A DNA stretch of 64,000 bases, taken from Campylobacter concisus. Its GTDB lineage: Bacteria > Campylobacterota > Campylobacteria > Campylobacterales > Campylobacteraceae. A program made the position numbers and the translations under genes. Below are positions 27,980 to 35,165 of the stretch, piece by piece; positions within the stretch are counted from its first letter, which is position 1, and each line of letters starts with the position of its first letter. Where the stretch lies: assembly GCF_003048535.1 (NCBI RefSeq), contig NZ_PIRQ01000005.1, positions 104,925-168,924 of the forward strand, written 5' to 3'. The notes below the pieces were generated by a model. That model saw only the letters and a program-made list of their open reading frames with translations. It had not been told where the DNA came from and did no database searches.

Positions 27980-27988
27980 AGAATACCC

Positions 27989-28017
27989 TTGACAAACCTA
28001 ATAAATTAGATTATAAT
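27989..28017 (+). promoter_or_regulatory. Early lytic promoter with embedded dyad (likely repressor operator)
   Basis: TTGACA (27989-27994), a 17-base spacer, then TATAAT (28012-28017), a perfect sigma-70 consensus. The spacer contains the inverted repeat CTAAT-AA-ATTAG. A second inverted repeat, TTATAATTT (28011-28019) with AAATTATAA (28034-28042), overlaps the -10 and start region. Repressor bound here would block the transposition operon. Confidence 0.75.
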
Positions 28018-28059
28018 TTCGACATTGATACCAAAATTATAACAAAGGAAGCTTAAACG

Positions 28060-28242
28060 ATGATAGATTTAATCGGCAACGTAAAAAGCGGCGGAGTAGC
28101 GGAGCAAATCCAAATCAAGACAAATAAAACTTTAAAGAGATTTTGCCGCGAAAATAACCTAAGTTATGGCAGTATCTTAAACGGCTATTTCTCTAAAAAA
28201 GCTAGAAATACCTTTAAAAAAGTCGGTATAAAAGTAGCCTAA
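28060..28242 (+). CDS. Small basic early protein, possible Ner-like DNA-binding protein
   Basis: The 60 residues are basic with a helical middle (IKTNKTLKRFCRENNLSYGSILNGYFSKKARNTFKKVG) that could form a helix-turn-helix. It is the first gene of the early operon, directly after the promoter, and precedes the transposase by one base. That is the position of ner in Mu, a small repressor of early transcription. Sequence similarity to Ner is not clear, so the role is positional inference. Confidence 0.55.
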   Translation: MIDLIGNVKSGGVAEQIQIKTNKTLKRFCRENNLSYGSILNGYFSKKARNTFKKVGIKVA

Positions 28243-28243
28243 T

Positions 28244-30247
28244 ATGTGGGTAAGTTCTAAGCAAGCGGCGGAAGTTTTGGGCGTGAAATACGACGCTTTA
28301 ATGAAAGCAATCAAGCGTGCAGAACAAGCAGGCAAAAAAATTTGCTCAATAAAACCTAATATATTAAGTTTTATCTACACAGACGGCATTGGTCGCGGTG
28401 GCAAAACCCTCCAAATTTGGATCGATGACGCCGTAGCAAACGACGACCCAAGCAAAAAGGAGCCAGACGATGAGAAAAATAGTATTAACGCTAACCTTGA
28501 TCATAGCCGCGGTAGCGATAGCGCCGCTTTTTGCAGCGCTGTGGATAGCGCAGTTAGCGATGGATATATTATGGACGGTAGCGGCAATGATGAGCGCGGC
28601 GGCGATAGCTGTAATCTGCTTTGCGGAGCGCAAGCTTGCGAAAAAATAGAGGCCAAAAGCGCAAGCCAAGATCAAGTAAAGATAAAAATCGAGGATCTAG
28701 AAAACATGAATAAGCTAAAAGCCGTCAGAGAGCTAAAAAACTGCCCAAAAGGCATGAGTAAGACTATGTGGGGGCAAGGAGTAGCGAAAAAGTACGGAGT
28801 TAGCCTAAAAACGCTTTATGCATGGGCGAAACTAAATAAAAAAGAGGACGTAGAGATAGAAGACGATGAGTTAAGCATTGATTTTAGAGCTAGCTTTAAG
28901 AGTTCTAGCTTTGAAATGAAGGCTTTAGAGTGGGCAACCGGGTTTATGCTGCATAATCCTTTGAGCTCTAAAAGGTTCGTTTACGAAAAGCTTGAAATTT
29001 ATGCAAAAGAGAACGACCTAAATATAGGTTCTTATCAAAGCTTTGCGAGATTAACGGCGAGCGCTGAAATAAAAGCCATGCTGCTTCGCGCAACCGCCGG
29101 AGATAGAGGGGTGAGAAACGAGATAGCTTCTCATATCATCAGGGATCTAAACTGCTACGAGAGCATGGAGCTAGTTTGCGGCGATCAGATAGTGTTTGAT
29201 TTTGACGCTATCGGCCCCGACGGAGAGGTGCTAAATCCAAATGCTTACGTATGGATAGATATGGGAAGCGGAGCGATAATCGGCGTGGATGTAACGTTTG
29301 GCAAATATAACCGTCTAAGCGTAGGAAGAAGCCTAAAAAGCGCACTAAGGTTCGGCATGGCCGACGCCATATATACCGATAACGGCAAGCCCGAGCTAAG
29401 TAACTACATAGAGCAGGTAAGGAGTCAGCTAAGCGGCATAAAATTTAGAGACTTCGACGATCTTGCGCCAAACATGATACACAAAAAAGCAAAGCCGGGA
29501 AACTCGCGCGCAAAACCTATCGAAAATATCTTTAACCACGTGCAAAGACGTATGAGTGAGATAGTATTTTTCGAGCGAGGGGGTGCAGGCTATCACAAAG
29601 ATAAACGGGGCGACGAAAAAGAGATCATCAAAAAATATATGAAGGAGAATCCTTTAAATTACGAGGATTTCATTAGTTATTTCGAGCAAGGGATCAGGTG
29701 GTGGAACGAGCACTATAACGAAAGTCGCAAGATCCATCCTATGAAAAGCTTTCTTGAAAAGCTAGACGCCAAGCCAAAGGTGGTGTTTGACGAGACGACT
29801 CTTGATTTTATATTTAGCGAGCGCCGTGCTATCAAGGTAAAAAATAGCGGCGTAACGCTAACGATAATGGGGCAAAAACGCACCTATAGTCATCCGAAAC
29901 TTTGCAAATTTAACGGCGAAACGGTGGAAGTGCGCATAAACGAGAACGACTACGAGAGAGTAAATATCGTGGATATGGATAGCCACAGAGCGCTATGCGA
30001 GGCAAATATCATAGATAGGATAGATCCTAGAGATCACGAAAAAGTAAAAGCGCAAATCGCTAAAAACGAAGCCGTAACTAAGGCGGTAAGGGCGGCGTTT
30101 GGATATTACTTTGATCTATACAAGAGAGCAAATGCCATAAACACATATACGAGCGTCGCGCATGAAACCAAAGTAAAAAACGAGAAAACTAGAAAAATTA
30201 ATAAAAAAATAGCGATGAGCAATGAAGAGCTGCTTAACGCCATGTAA
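28244..30247 (+). CDS. Mu-type DDE transposase (MuA-like)
   Basis: The N-terminal ~65 residues form a Mu-type DNA-binding domain (WVSSKQAAEVLGVKYDALMKAIK, then GRGGKTLQIWID). An unusual, low-complexity linker of about 75 residues follows, then a second HTH region (NCPKGMSKTMWGQGVAKKYGVSLKTLYAWAK). The integrase core supplies Asp in FDFDAIG, Asp in YTDNGKPE and Glu in KPIENIFNHVQ, the DDE triad. A C-terminal region likely contacts MuB. The enzyme should carry out replicative transposition and integration. The linker DNA also encodes a separate membrane protein in the +1 frame. Confidence 0.92.
   Translation: MWVSSKQAAEVLGVKYDALMKAIKRAEQAGKKICSIKPNILSFIYTDGIGRGGKTLQIWIDDAVANDDPSKKEPDDEKNSINANLDHSRGSDSAAFCSAVDSAVSDGYIMDGSGNDERGGDSCNLLCGAQACEKIEAKSASQDQVKIKIEDLENMNKLKAVRELKNCPKGMSKTMWGQGVAKKYGVSLKTLYAWAKLNKKEDVEIEDDELSIDFRASFKSSSFEMKALEWATGFMLHNPLSSKRFVYEKLEIYAKENDLNIGSYQSFARLTASAEIKAMLLRATAGDRGVRNEIASHIIRDLNCYESMELVCGDQIVFDFDAIGPDGEVLNPNAYVWIDMGSGAIIGVDVTFGKYNRLSVGRSLKSALRFGMADAIYTDNGKPELSNYIEQVRSQLSGIKFRDFDDLAPNMIHKKAKPGNSRAKPIENIFNHVQRRMSEIVFFERGGAGYHKDKRGDEKEIIKKYMKENPLNYEDFISYFEQGIRWWNEHYNESRKIHPMKSFLEKLDAKPKVVFDETTLDFIFSERRAIKVKNSGVTLTIMGQKRTYSHPKLCKFNGETVEVRINENDYERVNIVDMDSHRALCEANIIDRIDPRDHEKVKAQIAKNEAVTKAVRAAFGYYFDLYKRANAINTYTSVAHETKVKNEKTRKINKKIAMSNEELLNAM
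28470..28649 (+). CDS. Out-of-frame small membrane protein nested inside the transposase gene
   Basis: In the +1 frame relative to the transposase, an ATG at 28470 follows AAAAAGGAG with a 7-base gap, an excellent Shine-Dalgarno. It opens 59 codons ending TAG. The product has a charged start (MRK), a first hydrophobic helix (IVLTLTLIIAAVAIAPLFAA), a second (ILWTVAAMMSAAAIAVICF) and a basic end (ERKLAKK). The overlapping transposase residues are low-complexity and outside its conserved domains. Two-helix membrane proteins of this size include holins, antiholins and superinfection-exclusion proteins; which, if any, applies is unknown. Confidence 0.65.
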   Translation: MRKIVLTLTLIIAAVAIAPLFAALWIAQLAMDILWTVAAMMSAAAIAVICFAERKLAKK

Positions 30248-30258
30248 AAGGAGATTTT

Positions 30259-31164
30259 ATGGGTATCAGTTTAAAGGAAAAATTTGAGCTTTGCCAAGCC
30301 TACGGCGAAACGCTAGAAACGATAGGCAAAGCCATAGGTAAAGGCGGTGGAACGGTAAGCGGCGTTATCAACGGCAAATACGCTTCATCTAAGGCCGAGC
30401 TTTACGAGACGGCGATCGAGGCACATTTGGATAGGGTCTTGGCCGCAAACGCCGAAAAAAAAGAGGCTAAGACGCCTAAAAGCGAAGTTTGGTTAAGCAC
30501 GGCGCAAGAAAAGATAAGAGATAGGATTTTTAAAATGAATGGCTCTAATCTTAGCTTTTTCGAGCTAATTTTAGGCGAAAGCGGCATGGGAAAGACCTTT
30601 TTACTAGAAATGACGGCACGCGAGCTTGGCGGAGTATACGTCAAAGCTCGCAAAAGCCTAAGCGCAAGCGCATTTATGAGCCTACTTTTACGCGCCATCG
30701 GCGAAAAACCGAGCGGAAACACGGATGATAAATTCGAAGCTTTTTGTGAGGCTATAACGCAGAGCAAAACGAGGCTAATAATCGTGGATGAAGCTGATTT
30801 GTTCGTTAAGGACAACGACTTAACATTTGAGAGAAAATTTGAGCTTTTAAGGGAAATTTACGAGTACGGTAAACGAAATAACTTAGGTATAGCCGTCATA
30901 GCGGTAGGTCTTGGTGTGCTTAAAAAACGTATAGATAAGCTGGGTGGCTATTTACAAAGCAGGCTTACTTATTCTCCGGAGATGGTTTTAAGCAAGGACG
31001 AGCTCATAAAAATCGGTCAAATGAACGGAATAGAGGGGGAAATAGCGGAGTTTTTAGCCGAAGGCGACAATGCAAGGCTATATGAAAAAACGTCGCTAAA
31101 TTTAGCTTTGGGATACGAAGCTAAAGTGGCGGCCAATCTAGTATATCAAACAAGGAGAGCGTAA
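30259..31164 (+). CDS. MuB-like AAA+ ATPase, transposition target-selection protein
   Basis: The 301-residue protein starts with an HTH region (LCQAYGETLETIGKAIGKGGGTVSGVINGKY), as MuB does. The ATPase core has Walker A GESGMGKT near residue 112 and Walker B LIIVDEADLF near residue 172. MuB filaments on DNA capture target sites, stimulate MuA and give target immunity. AAAGGAG precedes the ATG and the gene lies 11 bases after the transposase. Confidence 0.9.
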   Translation: MGISLKEKFELCQAYGETLETIGKAIGKGGGTVSGVINGKYASSKAELYETAIEAHLDRVLAANAEKKEAKTPKSEVWLSTAQEKIRDRIFKMNGSNLSFFELILGESGMGKTFLLEMTARELGGVYVKARKSLSASAFMSLLLRAIGEKPSGNTDDKFEAFCEAITQSKTRLIIVDEADLFVKDNDLTFERKFELLREIYEYGKRNNLGIAVIAVGLGVLKKRIDKLGGYLQSRLTYSPEMVLSKDELIKIGQMNGIEGEIAEFLAEGDNARLYEKTSLNLALGYEAKVAANLVYQTRRA

Positions 31165-31412
31165 TGACAGTAGATATTTTTCAAAATCGCGCGGCGGAGC
31201 GAACGCAAGCGGCGGGGCTAGTTAGGCTGGTAAGGGAATTTGAAGAGAAAGGATTTGAAATGAGAGTAAGTGCTAAAGGTGAACTATGGGGCATAAGGCG
31301 CGGAAGCATGATAAAGGGCCAAAAGGCCGACTACTCAAAGAGTATGTTTAAGCTAGTAGGCAAATATATCATAAGAACAGCCGACGGCAAAGTAATCGAT
31401 ACGGCGGCTTAA
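31164..31412 (+). CDS. Hypothetical early prophage protein
   Basis: The 82-residue, slightly basic protein has no motif I recognise. Segments such as LVREFEEKGFEMRVSAKGELWG and KYIIRTADGKVIDTAA suggest a small alpha/beta fold. The ATG overlaps the MuB-like stop (TAATG), so it belongs to the early operon. It is followed by a strong hairpin. Confidence 0.6.
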   Translation: MTVDIFQNRAAERTQAAGLVRLVREFEEKGFEMRVSAKGELWGIRRGSMIKGQKADYSKSMFKLVGKYIIRTADGKVIDTAA

Positions 31413-31424
31413 ATTTGATTTTTC

Positions 31425-31444
31425 GGGAGCTCTGCGGAGCTTCC
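31425..31444 (+). terminator. GC-rich hairpin in the early operon
   Basis: GGGAGCTC-TGCG-GAGCTTCC forms an 8-bp stem (one G-T pair) with a 4-base loop, 13 bases after the 82-residue gene. It is followed by an A/T-rich stretch without a clean U-run, so it may be an attenuator or processing site between the transposition genes and the following genes. Confidence 0.45.
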
Positions 31445-31476
31445 TATAAAGTTAAATTTTTAAGAAAGGAGAATAG

Positions 31477-31818
31477 ATGAAAACAGCGAGATTAGTGTTT
31501 GTTTCTACTCCCTACGCCAGTATCGAGTGCAAAGATCGGGACAGAAACTACTACGCTAAGCAAATAGCGCAGCAGGCTTGCGCTATCGTCAGAGCTAACG
31601 GCTACGAGCCTATCTCGCCCGTACTTGCGTGGATGGATATATATAGCGAGCTTGAGCGTGAAAGAGTAATGAAAAACTGCGAAGAACTGCTTAGAGTGTG
31701 CAGCTATTACTACAGCCATCCGTGCAAGTGGAGCGACAAGAGTACAGGCATGGCACAAGAGGCGGCGTGGGCTAAAGAATACGGCCTAAGTGAGCTTAAA
31801 TTTAGTTTGTTCGAGTGA
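31477..31818 (+). CDS. DUF4406-like protein (nucleoside deoxyribosyltransferase-type fold)
   Basis: The 113 residues begin with a strand and loop (LVFVSTPYAS), then a helix rich in YAKQIAQQACAIVRANGYEPISP. Next are ERERVMKNCEELLRVC and STGMAQEAAWAKEYG. This pattern matches small phage proteins of the DUF4406 type, which share a nucleoside 2-deoxyribosyltransferase-like Rossmann fold. Activity on nucleosides is plausible but unproven. AAAGGAG precedes the start. Confidence 0.6.
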   Translation: MKTARLVFVSTPYASIECKDRDRNYYAKQIAQQACAIVRANGYEPISPVLAWMDIYSELERERVMKNCEELLRVCSYYYSHPCKWSDKSTGMAQEAAWAKEYGLSELKFSLFE

Positions 31819-31853
31819 TAGGGCTAATAAAAATTTTTAATGAGGAGTAAAAG

Positions 31854-32342
31854 ATGCAAATAAATAGTTTTAGTGATGTTGATGTTGCCTTAAAAAGGCT
31901 TTGCGAGCTAAGCGTAGGGATCGAAAAAATCAACGGCGAAGTAACGCTTGAGTGTAACCGTGTAAAAGAAGCTAGAAAGAGCGAAGTTGAAAGACTAGAG
32001 AGTGAAAAAAGCTTTTTAGAGCAGCAAATCACACTATTTTGCGAGGACAATAAGGCTGAATTTGCCGAAAAACGCTCAAAAGAATTTACCTTTGGAGAGA
32101 TAGGATACCGCATAAGTAAGAGCGTAAGCTTGCCACGAGTAAAAGCAAAACTTGAGGCATTAGTTAGCTCAATAAAAGCGTTTGGATTGGCCAAAGAATG
32201 CATAAGCTATACGGAGACACCAAACAAAGAGGCTTTAGCAGAGTTAAAAGATGAGGATCTAGTAAAACTTGGTCTTAAAAGAGTAGTGAAAGATAATTTT
32301 AGGATAGTGCCTAAGATAGAGAGCCTGGAGATAGGAAAATGA
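31854..32342 (+). CDS. Gam-like host-nuclease inhibitor
   Basis: The 162-residue protein has the layout of Mu Gam. A long coiled-coil region (residues ~10-70, with VKEARKSEVERLESEKSFLEQQI) is followed by FTFGEIGYRISKSVSLP and a C-terminal segment (DEDLVKLGLKRVVKDNFRI). Mu Gam is a Ku-like protein that coats DNA ends and protects them from RecBCD-type exonucleases. GGAG precedes the ATG. It lies downstream of the transposition genes, as in Mu. Confidence 0.85.
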   Translation: MQINSFSDVDVALKRLCELSVGIEKINGEVTLECNRVKEARKSEVERLESEKSFLEQQITLFCEDNKAEFAEKRSKEFTFGEIGYRISKSVSLPRVKAKLEALVSSIKAFGLAKECISYTETPNKEALAELKDEDLVKLGLKRVVKDNFRIVPKIESLEIGK

Positions 32343-32467
32343 ATGAGATAAAGAGCTATTTTCAAATCTATTGGAGTGAATATAAAAAGTTAAAAGATAG
32401 CAAAAATAGGCTTTTGCCTAGGTTTGTAAGACGAGAAAAATTAAGAATTTGCGTTAAAGGGCTTTAA
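32339..32467 (+). CDS. Small basic protein overlapping the gam stop
   Basis: An ATG at 32339 overlaps the gam stop as ATGA and opens 42 codons. The product is very basic with aromatic residues (SYFQIYWSEYKKLKDSK, then LPRFVRREKLR). No family is recognised. Its stop sits inside the first of two hairpins. Translational coupling to gam makes expression plausible. Confidence 0.45.
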   Translation: MNEIKSYFQIYWSEYKKLKDSKNRLLPRFVRREKLRICVKGL

Positions 32468-32509
32468 GCCCTTTAAAGAGCGTTTTAAACCACTTTAACG
32501 CTCTTTAAA
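32456..32509 (+). terminator. Tandem hairpins at the end of the gam unit
   Basis: AAAGGGCTT-T-AAGCCCTTT (32456-32474) is a 9-bp palindrome. A 13-bp perfect stem, TTTAAAGAGCGTT (32472-32484) with AACGCTCTTTAAA (32497-32509), follows with a 12-base loop. The two share three bases, so they could compete. An AAAAGG and T-rich stretch follows. A terminator or attenuator separating early and middle genes is likely. Confidence 0.55.
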
Positions 32510-32532
32510 AGGTTTAATTTTAAGGAAAATAA

Positions 32533-33174
32533 TTGAGAATTCTAAATTTATTCGCAGGTCTTGGCGGAAACCGAAGACTGTGGGATAACGTAACTGACAT
32601 AAGAGTAACGGCCGTCGAGCTTGACGAAGCCGTAGCGCACGCTTACGCTTTTCGTTATCCAAATGATGAGATTGTTATTGCCGATGCGTACGATTATGCA
32701 GCAAAGCATTACGACGAGTTTGATTTTATATGGGCATCGCCGCCGTGCCAAACGCATTCAAAACTAAATTTCGGTAATGTTAGATGGAAAAATTCAAGAA
32801 AATTACCAGACTTTAATCTATACTCTTTGATAGCATATCTTCAAAAAAGATGTCAGACAAAGTGGGTGGTCGAAAATGTAATACCTTTTTATACGCCCCT
32901 TATAGCTCCTAATGTTTTACTCGGTAGGCACTATTTTTGGTGCAATTTTCATATTGCTAAAAAAGATTTTAAGCCTAAGGTCGCCATAGCGGACGTTAAA
33001 CTAGGCGATTTTAAAGACTTTGATATAACGGCTTTTAAGGACATAAAAAATAAGCGCCAAATACTGCGAAATGAGGTTAATTATGAGCTTGGAAAATATG
33101 TTTTTAAGTGCGCAATAAACAATGAAACAAAAATCCAAAAAGAACCCGACCTAGGATTATTTAATGACAACTAA
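32533..33174 (+). CDS. Small C5-cytosine DNA methyltransferase-like protein
   Basis: The 213-residue protein has motif I (LNLFAGLGGNRRLW), the catalytic motif IV with SPPCQTHS, and motif VI ENV (VVENVIPFY). It is far shorter than typical Dcm enzymes and shows no separate target-recognition domain, so its specificity is uncertain. No restriction endonuclease is adjacent. A phage-borne methyltransferase could protect the phage genome from host restriction. The start is a TTG after AAGGAAAATAA; its stop overlaps the next gene. Confidence 0.82.
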   Translation: MRILNLFAGLGGNRRLWDNVTDIRVTAVELDEAVAHAYAFRYPNDEIVIADAYDYAAKHYDEFDFIWASPPCQTHSKLNFGNVRWKNSRKLPDFNLYSLIAYLQKRCQTKWVVENVIPFYTPLIAPNVLLGRHYFWCNFHIAKKDFKPKVAIADVKLGDFKDFDITAFKDIKNKRQILRNEVNYELGKYVFKCAINNETKIQKEPDLGLFNDN

Positions 33175-33367
33175 ACAAAGAATTCATCTTAATAATCTAC
33201 ACGAAAAAAAGAGAGCATCGTATCAAGCTAGACTTAATAATGTCCTAAGCTACGATCTTAGTTTTTACCGCTTTAAAAACGGAAAGCTAAACGTATCAAA
33301 ACTAGCTAGATGTAGTGGTTTAAGCCGTGGATTTTTAGAAAAACATTTATGGTTTAGAGGCTTATAA
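33164..33367 (+). CDS. Small basic putative DNA-binding protein
   Basis: The 67 residues are strongly basic. The C-terminal half (KLNVSKLARCSGLSRGFLEKHLWF) looks like a helix-turn-helix. It overlaps the methyltransferase stop by 11 bases and precedes gemA by one base. A regulatory role in the middle operon is possible. No family assignment. Confidence 0.5.
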   Translation: MTTKQRIHLNNLHEKKRASYQARLNNVLSYDLSFYRFKNGKLNVSKLARCSGLSRGFLEKHLWFRGL

Positions 33368-33368
33368 A

Positions 33369-33767
33369 ATGAGTAAAAAAGAAGAAATTTATAGAAAGCA
33401 GCTTTTGGCAATCATCCATACGCACCCGTTTTATAAACACGCAAAACAAAATGACGCATGGGGAGAATTTTTAAGCGCTTGGGACGTAAAAAGCTGCGCG
33501 CAGTTAAAAGTAAAAGAGCTTATAAATTTAATAGCCGTTATGGACGGTAAAGATAATCCAAAGTCCAGTACAGCAGAGTTTGCAACGCAAAGTCAAATAT
33601 ATGCCATAAAATCTCTTTGGCAAAGAGTGGCTAATGATAAAAGCGACAAAGCCTTACTATTTTTCATAAAGCGGATAACTAAAAATTTATACCTAAAAAT
33701 AGAGTATATAAAAAAGAGAGAGGCCTCAAAAATACTTATAGTTTTAAAGAAGATGGAGAATAAATAA
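33369..33767 (+). CDS. GemA / Mu gp16-like regulatory protein
   Basis: This 132-residue protein matches the Mu gp16/GemA family. It begins with RKQLLAIIHTHPF and DAWGEFLSAWDVKSC, and its C-terminal half has FATQSQIYAIKSLWQRVANDKSDKALLFFIKRI. In Mu, GemA-Mor lies upstream of the middle promoter and affects host gene expression. No Mor homologue is seen next to it here; a zinc ribbon occupies that place. Confidence 0.8.
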   Translation: MSKKEEIYRKQLLAIIHTHPFYKHAKQNDAWGEFLSAWDVKSCAQLKVKELINLIAVMDGKDNPKSSTAEFATQSQIYAIKSLWQRVANDKSDKALLFFIKRITKNLYLKIEYIKKREASKILIVLKKMENK

Positions 33768-33768
33768 A

Positions 33769-33954
33769 ATGCTTTGTCCTAAATGCGCATGCGAAAAAAC
33801 GAGCGTTTTAAAAACGATTAAGGGACTAAAAAACATAAGAATGAGAAGATGCGAGGGCTGTGGATATAGCTGGATGACCGAAGAAAAGCCCATAAAAGAC
33901 AAAGAACTAATAGAATACGCCGAATATATAGAGCGTATCGAAGGTAAAAAATGA
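33769..33954 (+). CDS. Zinc-ribbon protein, candidate Ogr/Delta-like late activator
   Basis: The 61 residues carry two cysteine pairs, CPKC near the start and CEGC in RMRRCEGCGYSWMTEE. This gives a zinc ribbon like those in NrdR and the P2 Ogr family (C-P-x-C ... R-x-C-x2-C-x3-W/F-x-T-x-E). P2-type late promoters need Ogr. As this prophage has P2-type late genes and no visible Mor or C activator, this is the best candidate for that job, by inference. It overlaps the start of the MuF gene. Confidence 0.55.
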   Translation: MLCPKCACEKTSVLKTIKGLKNIRMRRCEGCGYSWMTEEKPIKDKELIEYAEYIERIEGKK

Positions 33955-35165
33955 GATTTTTAAAAGCTTTAACTAGATACAAGATACTAAAATCAAGCGA
34001 AGATATAGAGTTTTTGCTACAAAACTACACCGCTACGCAGATAGAAAAACTAGAAACCATAACAGCCGAAATTTTAGCTATTAGCACCGAAAATACGGAC
34101 AAAGAAACCCTAAAGAAGCTACTTTTAAACAAAGCCAAAAGTGCAAACATAGATGTGCTTCCTAGCGATCTTGAAAATTTATATATCATCTTATCCAAAA
34201 GAGCGCTAAAAAAAGTGGCCGAAAGCATGAATAAAACTCTATCATTCGTATTTGACGAGATAGATGCGGATGCAGTGGAGGCGATGAGAAAGAGCTTTTA
34301 CTGGATGGGCAAAGAGTATAACGAAAATCTGCAAAGCAGGCTAAAAGATAAGATAGAGGGCGTTTTTAAAGGCGAGATAGAGCTTGATGAGATCGGCGCA
34401 GAGCTAAAGAGGGAATTTGGCTCTATAATAAGCGCGGATGAGAGTTATTTTAAGGGAGTGAGCGATCATATAGCATTGCAGGCTAGAAACGTCGCTACCG
34501 TAACGCAAGGGGCTAAATACGGCGTAAAATATTATAAAATTTTAGCTATTATGGACGCTAGAACGACACAAATTTGCCGCTCGATGCACGGACGCATAAT
34601 CCCAGCCACACATCTTGAAGCACAAGCGGAAAAAATACTAAACGCAAATAGCCTAGCTAGCAAAAAAGCGGCCGCAGCGTGGAGAAGTGAAGCGTATTTA
34701 GGCAAAAGCGATAAAATGGATAGTAATTTTGGACTTCCGCCTTATCACTTTCGCTGCCGCACGGAAGCCGTGCCGGTATGGGTTGATGAAGAAGAGATAG
34801 ATGGCGTAAAGATGAGAAATACACAGCCCTTTTACGAAAGTGAGATTATAAAACATATAGATAAAACGGGCGTTGAAAGATATGCAAACAAAAAGACTTA
34901 CAATCACTCTGTAAGTTCATCAAAAAGAAACGTAAGCCCAGCAGATACTATAAAAGCACTCAACTCTATCTTAAAGATAGCTCCACACAGAGGACATGCA
35001 AACAGAAGCGTAGCTGTAAGCCAAAACGGCTATTTTATGGTGTTTGATGGTGATTATTTATATAATATATTTAAACCGAGCGATAATCTGGAAAGATATT
35101 TTAAAAGAAGCGCGGTTTTAGATAAAGCGGAGATTATAAAATGGAAATTTACAATATTTGCCTAG
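33951..35165 (+). CDS. MuF-type minor head protein with extra C-terminal domain
   Basis: This is a minor head protein of the Mu gpF family. The central-to-late region contains KYGVKYYKILAIMDARTTQICRSMHG, a MuF-core signature, and LPPYHFRCRTEAVPVW. Beyond about residue 300 an additional ~100-residue domain follows (KTYNHSVSSSKRN, ALNSILKIAPHRGHANRS, YLYNIFKPSD). That region is not part of the head-morphogenesis core. MuF proteins of temperate phages are often fused to polymorphic toxin domains, and such a fusion is a reasonable reading here. The domain family is not recognised. The 3' end overlaps the next gene by 25 bases. Confidence 0.8.
   Translation: MRFLKALTRYKILKSSEDIEFLLQNYTATQIEKLETITAEILAISTENTDKETLKKLLLNKAKSANIDVLPSDLENLYIILSKRALKKVAESMNKTLSFVFDEIDADAVEAMRKSFYWMGKEYNENLQSRLKDKIEGVFKGEIELDEIGAELKREFGSIISADESYFKGVSDHIALQARNVATVTQGAKYGVKYYKILAIMDARTTQICRSMHGRIIPATHLEAQAEKILNANSLASKKAAAAWRSEAYLGKSDKMDSNFGLPPYHFRCRTEAVPVWVDEEEIDGVKMRNTQPFYESEIIKHIDKTGVERYANKKTYNHSVSSSKRNVSPADTIKALNSILKIAPHRGHANRSVAVSQNGYFMVFDGDYLYNIFKPSDNLERYFKRSAVLDKAEIIKWKFTIFA

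Noticed and set aside
28364..28675. 103-codon minus-strand frame antisense to the transposase linker
   Set aside because: It has no Shine-Dalgarno or neighbour context. The hydrophobic plus-strand frame at 28470-28649 explains the unusual composition better.
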